A DNA stretch of 62,080 nucleotides from Lachnospiraceae bacterium (GTDB taxonomy: Bacteria; Bacillota; Clostridia; Lachnospirales; Lachnospiraceae): positions 1 through 62,080 of the forward strand of contig JAGAQJ010000008.1 in assembly GCA_017622845.1 (NCBI GenBank). Direction: 5' to 3'. The notes beneath the pieces are model-generated. The model saw nothing but the letters and a program-made list of their open reading frames with translations. It had not been told where the DNA came from and made no database searches. Made by a program: the position numbers and the translations under genes. Of this stretch, positions 1 through 8,315 are shown in pieces (the first letter of the stretch is position 1; each line of letters begins with the position of its first letter).

Positions 1-6
1 AAGAGA

Positions 7-140
7 TAAGCCCAGAGGGCTTAGCAGGTAACTGACGTTGCGGTTGGCGAACCGTTCGATGAGTCTTTAGACTCTAGCGCCGGAAACGAGCCCTTATAGG
101 GCGAAAATCAAACCACCGGCTTAGCCGGTGGTACTGATTT
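7..140 (+). mobile_element. Probable IS200/IS605-type right end with omegaRNA-like structured region (partial)
   Basis: Five stem-loops follow each other with almost no spacer: TAAGCCC/GGGCTTA (7-23), CGGTT/AACCG (41-54), GAGTC/GACTC (61-74), GCCCT/AGGGC (90-102) and a 9-bp ACCACCGGC/GCCGGTGGT hairpin (112-132). No reading frame longer than about ten codons runs through them. Compact serial hairpins ending in a strong subterminal GC hairpin are what the 3' end of an IS200/IS605 tnpB and its overlapping omegaRNA look like. The tnpB itself would lie left of the window, reading rightward, so identity is inferred. The element would end within a few bases of the stop codon of the leftward gene at 146-850. 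The last hairpin could also serve that gene as a terminator. Confidence 0.5.
112..132 (-). terminator. GC-rich hairpin downstream of the 146-850 gene
   Basis: A perfect 9-bp stem (ACCACCGGC / GCCGGTGGT, 3-nt loop) lies 13 bp past the stop codon of the leftward gene. On the minus strand it is followed by TTTGATTTT. It can act as an intrinsic terminator even if it originated as a transposon-end hairpin. Confidence 0.5.
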
Positions 141-145
141 TGGGA

Positions 146-850
146 TTATTCCGTTTTGGCAACAACGGTACCGTCCTCTGTAGAAGTAACGGTTTCTGTT
201 GTCGGCTTAGGTTCTTCCGGCTTTATCAGCTTGTCAAATTTCTCAAGTACTGCGTCGTAGGTTTTCTGTGAGATTTCGGGAAGCTTTCCGCCCCATGTCT
301 TCTCTGCCTGCTTATAGCCCTTCAGGAATGCATCGCGCATTTTTTCAAGAGCCTCCTGATCATCGCCCGCAAGTGCTGTGGCAAACTGTACGATACGGTC
401 AGAGGTCTGCTTCACACCCCAGTAACCATCCTCAGAAATGTCTTCCTGGGCTTTTTTCTTTGTCTCAGCATCTACCGTGAAATCGCCCTTAGCAAGAAAC
501 TGCCAGATATTGTTGGCTTTTCCGAAGGTCGTTGTCTGCTTGGAAAGCATATTATGTACGAGATCGGTAAGCTGAGCCTGACGCTTCTCCTGGTCTGCTT
601 TCAGCTGGGCTACGATAGCCTTTCTGTCGTCCTCGGATAATTTTGACTTATCATAGACGGCAGCAGTGTCGTCCTTCTGTGCTGTCTTATCGGCGGCAGT
701 ATTTGTTTTATCAGTAGAAGTTTCAGCAGTTGTTCCTGTGGCTTTTTCCGCTTCTGCTGTATTGACTGTGCTGTCTGTTTTTTCCTTCGCAGTGGTATTG
801 GTTGTATAAACATCGCTTATATTGTTGCTTCCGATTCCTGTTACGCTCAT
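146..850 (-). CDS. Unknown protein with Thr/Ala/Lys-rich N-terminus
   Basis: A 234-residue protein without a signal peptide or membrane segment. Residues about 1-75 are low complexity (Thr, Ala, Lys, Asp) and likely disordered. Residues about 75-205 are helical and charged, with a patterned core (ISEDGYWGVKQTSD, then KAEKTWGGKLPEIS). The last 20 residues are again Thr/Glu-rich. This disordered-helical-disordered layout resembles uncharacterised cytosolic proteins found in flagellated Lachnospiraceae, but I assign no function. The start has an upstream GGGAAGGGA ribosome site (minus strand). It is divergent from nothing nearby and is followed by a hairpin at 112-132. Confidence 0.75.
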   Translation of the reverse strand: MSVTGIGSNNISDVYTTNTTAKEKTDSTVNTAEAEKATGTTAETSTDKTNTAADKTAQKDDTAAVYDKSKLSEDDRKAIVAQLKADQEKRQAQLTDLVHNMLSKQTTTFGKANNIWQFLAKGDFTVDAETKKKAQEDISEDGYWGVKQTSDRIVQFATALAGDDQEALEKMRDAFLKGYKQAEKTWGGKLPEISQKTYDAVLEKFDKLIKPEEPKPTTETVTSTEDGTVVAKTE

Positions 851-988
851 TTGGTATCCCTTCCCTTTCTATTATGATATCATTCCGTCCATGGCTGCCT
901 GCAAATATACCGTATGAAAGACTGGTATACTTGTTTTCCTTATATATCGGCTTAAATTGCAAAAAACTTTATAGCAAATATAAAACAA

Positions 989-2161
989 CTATTTCTTTAA
1001 AATGCCGCTTTGGTCAATCACAGTCACCATTTCATGAATCACCTCAACAGGAAGAACAAGGGCAAACCGCACATAACCCTCACCCATGCTTCCAAAAGCA
1101 TCGCCGGGAGTGCAGATGACGCCTGTCTTATCCATCAGCTCCATGCAAAATTCCTGTGAAGAATGAAAACCGGCAGGAATCTTAGCCCATGCAAACATGG
1201 TTCCCTCGCTGTCTCTGATATCCCATCCGATGGAGCGGAGTCCCTTGCAAAGAGCGTCACGCCGTTCCTGATACTTGGCGCATTGTGCCTTTACGCCGTC
1301 AAGCGGTCCGGTGAGGGCGGCAATGGCCGCATGCTGTATTGGAAGAAACATTCCGAAATCATACTGGGAACGCAGGAGCTTCACAGCGTCAATTACCTGT
1401 TTGTTTCCGATAAGAAAGGAAACTCTGGCACCTGTTAAGTTAAAGGATTTTGAAAGGGAGAAAAGCTCAACGCCAATCTCCTTTGCCCCGGGATATTCTA
1501 AAAAGGAGCCGCCGTATACGCCGTCATAAATAATGTCAGAATAAGCATTGTCATGGACAATAATGATATTGTATTTCCTGGCAAAGGCAATGAGTTCTTC
1601 ATAAAATTCCTTCGTTGCTACGGCGCATACAGGATTATATGGATACGATACCATGATGTATTTTGCCCTTTTGGCGATATCCTCGGGAATATCCTCAAAT
1701 TTCGGAAGGAAGTTGTTTTCCTCCTTTAAATCATAAAAATACTGTTCGGCAAAGCCGAAGTAAGCTCCCACCTCAAAGACAGGATAGCCCGGATTGGGGA
1801 GGAGCACAACATCACCGGGATTGCAAAGCGCCATGCCGATATGGGCAATCCCCTCCTGAGAGCCGTTTACAGAGGTAATCTCATCAACAGAGATTTCGAC
1901 GCCGAAGCGCTTTTGATAATATGTCCGGACTGCCTCCAGCATTTCCGGCAAATCTTTTAGAGAATAATGGAAATTATCGGGGTTTTCGGCAGCTTTTATC
2001 AAAGCCTGCTTCACATGCTCCGCTACCGGAAAATCAGGCGTACCCACAGAAAGGTTGTACACCTTCTTTCCGCTTTGGACAAGTGCATCCTTTTTCTCGT
2101 TTAGTGCCGCAAAAATGCCTGTCTGAAAATGCTGCAGGCGCCTGGAGGCTTCAATATTCAT
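989..2161 (-). CDS. Class I/II PLP-dependent aminotransferase
   Basis: A 390-residue fold-type I aminotransferase of full family length. The PLP-binding lysine sits in SLSKSFNLTGAR, with the usual upstream YPYNPVCAV (Asn/Pro contacting the cofactor) and the N-terminal LSVGTPDFP and FHYS substrate-binding segments. Proteins of this type are often annotated as LL-diaminopimelate or alanine/aspartate aminotransferases. The substrate cannot be settled here, so I leave the symbol blank. It is monocistronic, with an R1-type repeat relic in its upstream region, and it transcribes away from hprK. Confidence 0.85.
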   Translation of the reverse strand: MNIEASRRLQHFQTGIFAALNEKKDALVQSGKKVYNLSVGTPDFPVAEHVKQALIKAAENPDNFHYSLKDLPEMLEAVRTYYQKRFGVEISVDEITSVNGSQEGIAHIGMALCNPGDVVLLPNPGYPVFEVGAYFGFAEQYFYDLKEENNFLPKFEDIPEDIAKRAKYIMVSYPYNPVCAVATKEFYEELIAFARKYNIIIVHDNAYSDIIYDGVYGGSFLEYPGAKEIGVELFSLSKSFNLTGARVSFLIGNKQVIDAVKLLRSQYDFGMFLPIQHAAIAALTGPLDGVKAQCAKYQERRDALCKGLRSIGWDIRDSEGTMFAWAKIPAGFHSSQEFCMELMDKTGVICTPGDAFGSMGEGYVRFALVLPVEVIHEMVTVIDQSGILKK

Positions 2162-2267
2162 AAAATGTTCCTTCTTTCTTACTGATGATTTGTATCGAAA
2201 TCATTCCAATCGTTCCATGACAAGAGTCTATCACATTCTCTTCGTTCTGACAACTCATATAAGCGCT

Positions 2268-2342
2268 ATCATCGTATAAGGAAATTCCCATTTGAAACCA
2301 ATGGCAGCCGGAGGGATACTATCTGCAGTTTTCGTCCAGACG
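2268..2342 (+). repeat. R1 dispersed repeat, half copy A
   Basis: This non-coding segment (GGAAATTCCCATTTGAAACC ... GATACTATCTGCAGTTTTCG) is nearly identical to segments at about 39152-39214 and, reverse-complemented, at 13239-13300. It lies between the divergent aminotransferase and hprK genes. The 338-bp gap holds this repeat and the hprK promoter, and no gene. Confidence 0.8.
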
Positions 2343-2397
2343 TGAATACATAAAAGGCTGAACTGTTACACTATTTTTACAATTTTTCTTATAAGTC

Positions 2398-2427
2398 TTG
2401 TAGAAACTCTGTGATTTATATGATAAT
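2398..2427 (+). promoter_or_regulatory. Candidate sigma-A promoter of hprK
   Basis: TTGTAG (2398-2403), an 18-bp spacer, then GATAAT (2422-2427), about 70 bp upstream of the hprK ATG. The match to consensus is moderate, but it is the best in the gap. Confidence 0.45.
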
Positions 2428-2499
2428 ATGGTATTAACACTAAAAGGAATCCGAAATACGGCTTCCTGGGAAAGACGAAAGGAAAAATGGTAAGCTTAT

Positions 2500-3441
2500 A
2501 TGGCAAGCGTAAGTATTGAAAAAGTAATAGAAAAGTTCAATCTGAAAAATCTCACACCGCAGATTGATGTGACGAGCATTAAAATTCATCAGCCTGATAT
2601 CAACAGACCTGCGCTGCAGTTAGCAGGATATTTTGAGCATTTTGAGGAAACACGTTCCCAGATTATCGGTTTCGTGGAGTACTCTTATATGGAGCACCTT
2701 CCCGAAGAAAGAAAAAGAGAAGTGTACCCAAGAGTGATCTCGGAAAAGACCCCCTGTATTATTTTCTGCAGGGATTTGCGTCCGGATGAGATATTTATGG
2801 AAACAGCGCTGAAGCATAATGTTCCGCTTTTGATGACGGACAAGCCGACATCAGCGTTTTTAGCTGAGATTATCAGATGGCTGAATGTGAAGCTTGCGCC
2901 CTGTATCTCTGTGCATGGAGTACTGGTAGATGTATATGGCGAGGGTGTGCTTATCACTGGTGAAAGCGGCATCGGCAAGAGCGAGGCAGCGCTTGAGCTG
3001 ATTAAGCGCGGTCACCGTCTGGTATCAGATGACGTGGTGGAGATTAGGAAGGTCAGTGATGATACCCTGATTGGTTCTGCACCGGATATCACGCGTCATT
3101 TTATTGAGCTTCGCGGTATTGGTATCATTGATGTTAAGACGCTTTACGGTGTCCAGAGCGTTATGGATACCACCAACATTAATCTCGTAATCCGCCTTGA
3201 GGACTGGGATAAGGAAAAGAAATATGACCGATTAGGTCTTGAGGAGAACTTTACGGAATATCTTGGTAATAAGATTGTCTGCCATAATATTCCAATCAGA
3301 CCCGGACGAAATCTGGCAATTATCTGTGAGTCAGCAGCCGTCAATTACCGACAGAAGAAGATGGGTTACAACGCCGCACAGGAGTTGTATCAGCGCGTTC
3401 AGAATTCCCTTTCAAAGCCTCGTGAGGACGATGAGGATTAA
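2500..3441 (+). CDS. hprK: HPr kinase/phosphorylase
   Basis: This is the bifunctional enzyme that phosphorylates Ser46 of HPr with ATP or PPi and removes the phosphate, setting carbon catabolite repression in Firmicutes. The protein has 313 residues, the usual length. The N-terminal regulatory domain (about 1-130) is followed by the kinase domain with Walker A GESGIGKS (154-161), LVSDDVVEI and the HprK signature around LRGIGIIDVKTLYG. It heads the conserved hprK-glcK-murB-rapZ-whiA run that links sugar sensing with cell-wall synthesis. Confidence 0.96.
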   Translation: MASVSIEKVIEKFNLKNLTPQIDVTSIKIHQPDINRPALQLAGYFEHFEETRSQIIGFVEYSYMEHLPEERKREVYPRVISEKTPCIIFCRDLRPDEIFMETALKHNVPLLMTDKPTSAFLAEIIRWLNVKLAPCISVHGVLVDVYGEGVLITGESGIGKSEAALELIKRGHRLVSDDVVEIRKVSDDTLIGSAPDITRHFIELRGIGIIDVKTLYGVQSVMDTTNINLVIRLEDWDKEKKYDRLGLEENFTEYLGNKIVCHNIPIRPGRNLAIICESAAVNYRQKKMGYNAAQELYQRVQNSLSKPREDDED

Positions 3442-3517
3442 GATTTCAGTATACAGGGATTGGTGCAGATAAGATTGAAGAATGATAAAAAATGTACGAA
3501 AAGGAGAGGATATAAAA

Positions 3518-4462
3518 ATGAACCAGTATTGTTTTGGAGTAGACTTAGGAGGAACCACTGTAAAAATCGGACTTTTTAATCCGGAGGGTTCTGTGCTTGA
3601 AAAATGGGAGATTCCCACCAGAAAGACGGATAACGGCAGTAAGATTCTTCCGGATATCGCAGACGCCATCCTCGGCAAGATGGAAGAACGAAAGATTGCA
3701 AAGGATTCGGTTATCGGTGTCGGTATAGGAGTGCCGGGACCTGTAGATGATAATGGAGTAGTACACAAAGCAGTCAATCTTGGCTGGGACGTCATGAATA
3801 TCAACGAGATTCTCGGCGGATTGCTCGACATGCCTGTCAAAGCAGGAAATGATGCAAATGTGGCAGCGCTTGGCGAGATGTGGTGCGGCGGCGGCAAAGG
3901 ATGCAGCAATATGGTGCTTGCAACGCTTGGAACCGGCGTAGGCGGCGGCATTATTGTAAATGGCAGGATGGTGACAGGAGCTACCGGTGCAGGCGGAGAA
4001 ATCGGACATATTCATATTGCAGATGAAGAGCCGGATACCTGCGGATGCGGCAATCACGGCTGTCTGGAGCAGTATGCTTCCGCTACCGGTATTGTGCGCC
4101 TGGCAAACAGAAAGCTTGCTTCCTCCTCAAAGGAGAGTACGCTTAGAGAGATAAAGGCAGACGGAGAGCTTAGTGCAAAGGCAGTCTTTGACGCAGTGAA
4201 GGCAGGAGATGCGCTTGCCTGCGAGATTGCCGAGGAGTTTGGCATGTACCTTGGAAAGGGACTTGCAGCAATAGCCTGTGTTGTAAATCCGGAGGTCTTC
4301 GTGCTTGGAGGCGGTGTATCCAAGGCAGGAGAGATACTTTGCGAGTATGTGTCAAAGTATTATAAGGAGTATGTATTCCATGGATGCAGAGAGGCGCAGT
4401 TTAAGCTTGCTACACTTGGCAATGATGCAGGTATCTATGGTGCGGCAAAGCTGGTGTGCTGA
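3518..4462 (+). CDS. glcK: ROK-family glucokinase
   Basis: Phosphorylates glucose to glucose-6-phosphate with ATP. The frame stays open 12 codons upstream, but AAGGAGAGGA (3501-3510) sits 7 bp before the ATG at 3518, and the protein then starts in the family manner with MNQYCFGVDLGGTTVK (phosphate-1 motif). The zinc-binding ROK motif CGCGNHGCLEQY and the ATLGTGVGGG phosphate loop are present. At 314 residues it is of normal length. It follows hprK closely, which fits joint expression of a catabolite sensor and the first glycolytic step. Confidence 0.93.
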   Translation: MNQYCFGVDLGGTTVKIGLFNPEGSVLEKWEIPTRKTDNGSKILPDIADAILGKMEERKIAKDSVIGVGIGVPGPVDDNGVVHKAVNLGWDVMNINEILGGLLDMPVKAGNDANVAALGEMWCGGGKGCSNMVLATLGTGVGGGIIVNGRMVTGATGAGGEIGHIHIADEEPDTCGCGNHGCLEQYASATGIVRLANRKLASSSKESTLREIKADGELSAKAVFDAVKAGDALACEIAEEFGMYLGKGLAAIACVVNPEVFVLGGGVSKAGEILCEYVSKYYKEYVFHGCREAQFKLATLGNDAGIYGAAKLVC

Positions 4463-4537
4463 CACTGTCAGTTCAGAAACGAGCGTGTCAGTACACTGGT
4501 TTTTGGATAAAATATAATATAAAAAGAGGATTTTTTA

Positions 4538-5491
4538 TTGAAAACAGAGCTTAATCAGGAAGTAATACAACGATTAAACCAACGATTATCCGCGGTATTA
4601 AAGCCGGAACAAATACTTGTAAAGGAAAATATGTCAGCTCACACCACCTTTCGTCTCGGCGGTGCGGCTGACATATTTGTAGAAATCAATACAGCAGAGG
4701 AGCTTGGCAGAGTGCTTGCGCTGCTTCAGGCAGAGGGACTGGGCAGGCTGAACCGCGATTTTTTCCTGCTGGGAAACGGCAGCAATCTCCTGGTCAGCGA
4801 CGATGGTTTAAGGGGCATCGTGCTTCATCTGTCAAAGGAGTACAACCGCATGAAAGTCTGCGGTAATACGCTGGTGTGCGAGGCAGGGGCATCGCTTGCG
4901 GCAATTGCGCGGAAAGCATGTGAAGAAGCGCTTACAGGTTTTGAGTTTGCGGCAGGGATTCCCGGAAGCCTTGGCGGAGCCATCGTTATGAATGCAGGCG
5001 CATACGGCGGAGAGATGAAGCAGGTTGTGAAGAGTGTCCGTCTGATGGCACCGGACGGAACAATTGTAGAAAAAAGCGCGGAAGAAATGCACTTTTCGTA
5101 TAGGCACAGCCTTGTAAAGGAACAGCCGCTTATCGTCCTTGACGCGGCAATTGCCCTTGAAGCAGGAAACAGGCAGGAAATCAAGGCAAAAATGGAAGAA
5201 CTCGCACGGAAACGGAGGGAGAAACAGCCCTTGGAATATCCAAGCGCAGGTTCTACTTTTAAAAGACCGGAGGGATATTTTGCAGCGAAGCTGATTGAGG
5301 AAGCAGGGCTTCGGGGCTTTTCGGTGGGCGGTGCACAGGTTTCCGAGAAGCACTGCGGCTTTGTGGTAAATAAAGGAAATGCGGCTGCGGCTGATGTGTA
5401 TCAACTGATTCGGGCAGTTCAGGAACGGGTAAAGGAAGCATCAGGAGTCATGATTGAGCCTGAGGTTATTCTGCTGGGGAAGTTTGAATAA
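4538..5491 (+). CDS. murB: UDP-N-acetylenolpyruvoylglucosamine reductase
   Basis: FAD/NADPH enzyme making UDP-MurNAc for peptidoglycan. The gene begins at a TTG codon with AAAGAGGA (4522-4530) upstream, and no better ATG precedes the conserved NMSAHTTFRLGGAAD. FAD-binding segments (LGNGSNLLV, GIPGSLGGAIVMNAGAYGGE) and the C-terminal YPSAGSTFKRPEG and SEKHCGFVVN motifs identify a type II MurB lacking the extra domain of E. coli MurB. The length is 317 residues. Confidence 0.95.
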   Translation: MKTELNQEVIQRLNQRLSAVLKPEQILVKENMSAHTTFRLGGAADIFVEINTAEELGRVLALLQAEGLGRLNRDFFLLGNGSNLLVSDDGLRGIVLHLSKEYNRMKVCGNTLVCEAGASLAAIARKACEEALTGFEFAAGIPGSLGGAIVMNAGAYGGEMKQVVKSVRLMAPDGTIVEKSAEEMHFSYRHSLVKEQPLIVLDAAIALEAGNRQEIKAKMEELARKRREKQPLEYPSAGSTFKRPEGYFAAKLIEEAGLRGFSVGGAQVSEKHCGFVVNKGNAAAADVYQLIRAVQERVKEASGVMIEPEVILLGKFE

Positions 5492-5525
5492 AATGAGTTA
5501 TTTATGATAGAAAGGTCTGATAAAG

Positions 5526-6377
5526 ATGAGATTTGTAATCGTTACCGGTATGAGCGGCGGCGGAAAGTCCACTGCCATGAAGATGCTTGAGGATGCAGGA
5601 TATTATTGTGCAGATAATATGCCTGTGCCTTTGATTGAGAAGTTTATGGAACTTCTTGCCATGCCGGATAACGGCATACAGAAGGTTGCCCTCGGACTTG
5701 ATGTCAGGGCTGACCAGTCTTTTGAAGATGTCAATCTGCTTGTGGCGCGCTTAAGGGAGTCTTACACTTTTGAAATCCTGTTTCTTGAGGCAGCAGACAA
5801 TGTATTGCTCAAGCGCTATAAGGAATCGAGACGTGTGCATCCATTGTCTGTTGACGGAGACCTGATGAGCGGCATCACAAGAGAACGCGCCCTGCTTGCA
5901 AGCATCAAGCAGGCGGCAGATTATGTGATTGATACAACGAATCTGCTGACGCGCGAGCTGAAGGCAGAGCTTGACAGAATTTTTGTCAGCAATCAGGCAT
6001 ACAATAGTCTGATGGTCAATGTGATGTCCTTTGGTTTTAAGCATGGCATTCCGCAGGACGCAGACCTTGTTTTTGATGTACGTTTTCTGCCGAATCCATT
6101 TTATATCGACGATTTGAAGCAGAAGACAGGGCTTGACCGGGAGGTGCAGGATTATGTGATGAGTTTTCCTGAGGCGCATGAATTTCTGGACAAGCTTACG
6201 GATATGATTAATTTCCTGATTCCGAACTATATCAATGAAGGGAAATACCAGCTTGTAATTGCAATCGGCTGTACGGGCGGACAGCACAGGAGCGTGACGC
6301 TTGCAGGCGAATTGTATCAGCGGCTTAAAAATAAGGGAGACTACGGGCTCACGCTGCGTCACAGAGACACAAAGTAG
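5526..6377 (+). CDS. rapZ: RNase adapter/nucleotide-binding protein RapZ (YvcJ)
   Basis: A 283-residue P-loop protein with Walker A GMSGGGKST at the extreme N-terminus, the GYYCADNMP motif and a C-terminal domain with the signature GCTGGQHRSV. In Gram-negatives RapZ tunes GlmS through small RNAs. In Firmicutes YvcJ is a GTPase/ATPase linked to competence and envelope metabolism. It lies 7 bp upstream of whiA, so the two are very probably cotranscribed. Confidence 0.94.
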   Translation: MRFVIVTGMSGGGKSTAMKMLEDAGYYCADNMPVPLIEKFMELLAMPDNGIQKVALGLDVRADQSFEDVNLLVARLRESYTFEILFLEAADNVLLKRYKESRRVHPLSVDGDLMSGITRERALLASIKQAADYVIDTTNLLTRELKAELDRIFVSNQAYNSLMVNVMSFGFKHGIPQDADLVFDVRFLPNPFYIDDLKQKTGLDREVQDYVMSFPEAHEFLDKLTDMINFLIPNYINEGKYQLVIAIGCTGGQHRSVTLAGELYQRLKNKGDYGLTLRHRDTK

Positions 6378-6384
6378 GTGGAAT

Positions 6385-7299
6385 ATGTCTTTTTCAGGAG
6401 AGGTAAAGGAGGAGCTTGTAAGACTTGACAGCGATGCGAGGCATTGCCAGATTGCGGAGCTTTCGGCAATCCTTGTCTATACAGGAGCAGTTGGCGTGGA
6501 CGAGCTGGGAAGAAAGCGAATCGAGCTTACTTCAGACGCGCCTTACATGCGTGCGAGATGTCTTATGCTTCTTGAGAAAATTTTTAAGACAGATTTGCTG
6601 CAGGAAATGCAGGGAGACAATGTACAGGGTCTTTCCATAGATGCTGGCAGCAGCATATCTGCAGAAAAGCTTCTGCAGACCATAAAGTATACAGAAGGTG
6701 ATATCCTTGTCAATCCGCTGGTTCTCAAAAGTCTGTGCTGTAAACGCGCTTTTTTAAGAGGTACGTTTATCAGCATTGGCTCCATGAGCAATCCGGAGAA
6801 GGGATATCATCTGGAATTTGTGTGCAATGCAATAGAGCAGGCGAATCAGCTTGTGGATACACTATTAATTTATAATATTCGTGCAAAGATTGTGGCGCGG
6901 AAAAAGTATCAGGTTGTGTATATCAAGGAGAGCGAGGAAATTGTTGAGCTTTTGAATGTCATCGGCGCACATATATCACTCATGAATCTTGAAAATCTGC
7001 GGATATTGAAGGATATGAGAAATTCCATTAACAGAAGAGTGAACTGTGAGGCTGCCAATATCACCAAGACGGTCAATGCAGCAACAAAACAGATTGAAGA
7101 CATACAATATATTAAGGAGCATTACGGCTTTGACAATCTGGCAGAAAACCTGCGGCAGATGGCAGAGCTTCGTCTTGAATATCCGGACGCTACATTAAAA
7201 GAGCTGGGACAATATCTGACTCCCAATGTAGGAAAGTCAGGAGTGAATCACAGATTAAGAAAGCTAAGTGAGCTTGCGGAAAAGCTTAGAGGTGACTGA
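6385..7299 (+). CDS. whiA: Sporulation/division DNA-binding protein WhiA
   Basis: WhiA joins a LAGLIDADG-homing-endonuclease-like domain (no catalytic role) to a C-terminal helix-turn-helix. In B. subtilis it affects division and fatty-acid composition. The frame is open further upstream inside rapZ, but the ATG at 6385 with AGGTGG just before it gives the usual start MSFSGEVKEELVRL. The C-terminal HTH reads LKELGQYLTPNVGKSGVNHR. It has 304 residues. Its stop overlaps the next gene's start by one base (TGATG), indicating translational coupling. Confidence 0.94.
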   Translation: MSFSGEVKEELVRLDSDARHCQIAELSAILVYTGAVGVDELGRKRIELTSDAPYMRARCLMLLEKIFKTDLLQEMQGDNVQGLSIDAGSSISAEKLLQTIKYTEGDILVNPLVLKSLCCKRAFLRGTFISIGSMSNPEKGYHLEFVCNAIEQANQLVDTLLIYNIRAKIVARKKYQVVYIKESEEIVELLNVIGAHISLMNLENLRILKDMRNSINRRVNCEAANITKTVNAATKQIEDIQYIKEHYGFDNLAENLRQMAELRLEYPDATLKELGQYLTPNVGKSGVNHRLRKLSELAEKLRGD

Positions 7300-8216
7300 T
7301 GGGTAAAAAGGCATTATTTATCGTAAATCCTTACTCCGGTAAGGGCTTGATTAAAAATCATTTGCTGGATATTGTCGATGTACTGGTAAAGGCAGATTAT
7401 GAGGTGACCGTCTACACGACCCAAAGCAGAGGGGATGCCTGCCGCATGATGAGGGAGCGTCCAAAAAGCTATGAGCTTGTCGTGTGCAGCGGCGGCGATG
7501 GAACACTTGATGAGATTGTCACCGGCATGATGGAGTCCGGCTTTCAGACAACAATCGGTTATATCCCGGCAGGAAGCACCAATGATTTTGCAAACAGTCT
7601 GCAGATACCGTCAGCTATGAAAAAGGCAGCGGATATTGTTGCAGGCGGCAAGGCGTTTCCCTGTGACATCGGACGATTTAATGATGATGTTTTTGTATAT
7701 ATTGCAGCATTCGGATTGTTTACAGAGGTTTCTTATGGCACATCGCAGGAGATGAAAAACGTACTCGGTCATATGGCATATATCCTTGAGGGTGTCAAAA
7801 GCCTTTCCAATATCAAGTCTTACCACCTGAAAGTGACATATGTGTCAGAAAATGGCGAAGAAAGATACATTGAAGATGATTTTATCTATGGCATGATTAC
7901 AAATTCATACTCCGTGGGCGGTTTTAAGAGTATTGCAGGCAATGTATTCAAGGGGAGGATTGCCTTAAATGACGGACTATTTGAAGTTACATTGATTAAG
8001 GTGCCAAGAAATCCGATGGAATTAAATTCCATTCTTGCGGCGCTTGCCATCAGAAATATTGATACGGAGTACATGTACAGCTTTAAGTCAGGGAGCTTAA
8101 GTATTGAGTCTGAAAAAGAAATGGCATGGACACTTGACGGAGAGTTCGGCGGAAAGCATAAAAAGGTTGTGCTCAAGAATGAACAGGAAGCCGTAGAGAT
8201 TATGGTGAAAAAATAA
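7299..8216 (+). CDS. Diacylglycerol/lipid kinase family protein (DgkB/YegS type)
   Basis: A 305-residue soluble lipid kinase. The glycine-rich catalytic motif CSGGDGTLDEIVTG and the PAGSTNDFANSL segment define the DAGK catalytic domain, with a beta-rich C-terminal half typical of DgkB/YegS. The likely role is returning diacylglycerol (for example from teichoic-acid synthesis) to phosphatidate. It is translationally coupled to whiA. Confidence 0.88.
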   Translation: MGKKALFIVNPYSGKGLIKNHLLDIVDVLVKADYEVTVYTTQSRGDACRMMRERPKSYELVVCSGGDGTLDEIVTGMMESGFQTTIGYIPAGSTNDFANSLQIPSAMKKAADIVAGGKAFPCDIGRFNDDVFVYIAAFGLFTEVSYGTSQEMKNVLGHMAYILEGVKSLSNIKSYHLKVTYVSENGEERYIEDDFIYGMITNSYSVGGFKSIAGNVFKGRIALNDGLFEVTLIKVPRNPMELNSILAALAIRNIDTEYMYSFKSGSLSIESEKEMAWTLDGEFGGKHKKVVLKNEQEAVEIMVKK

Positions 8217-8315
8217 TTGTAAAGAAAAGGCAGAATCTGTAACAGTTTCGTCGTAGAGAAATGATGATTCATAAATACGGAATAATGATTTACTGAAAGG
8301 GAAACAAATAAATAT

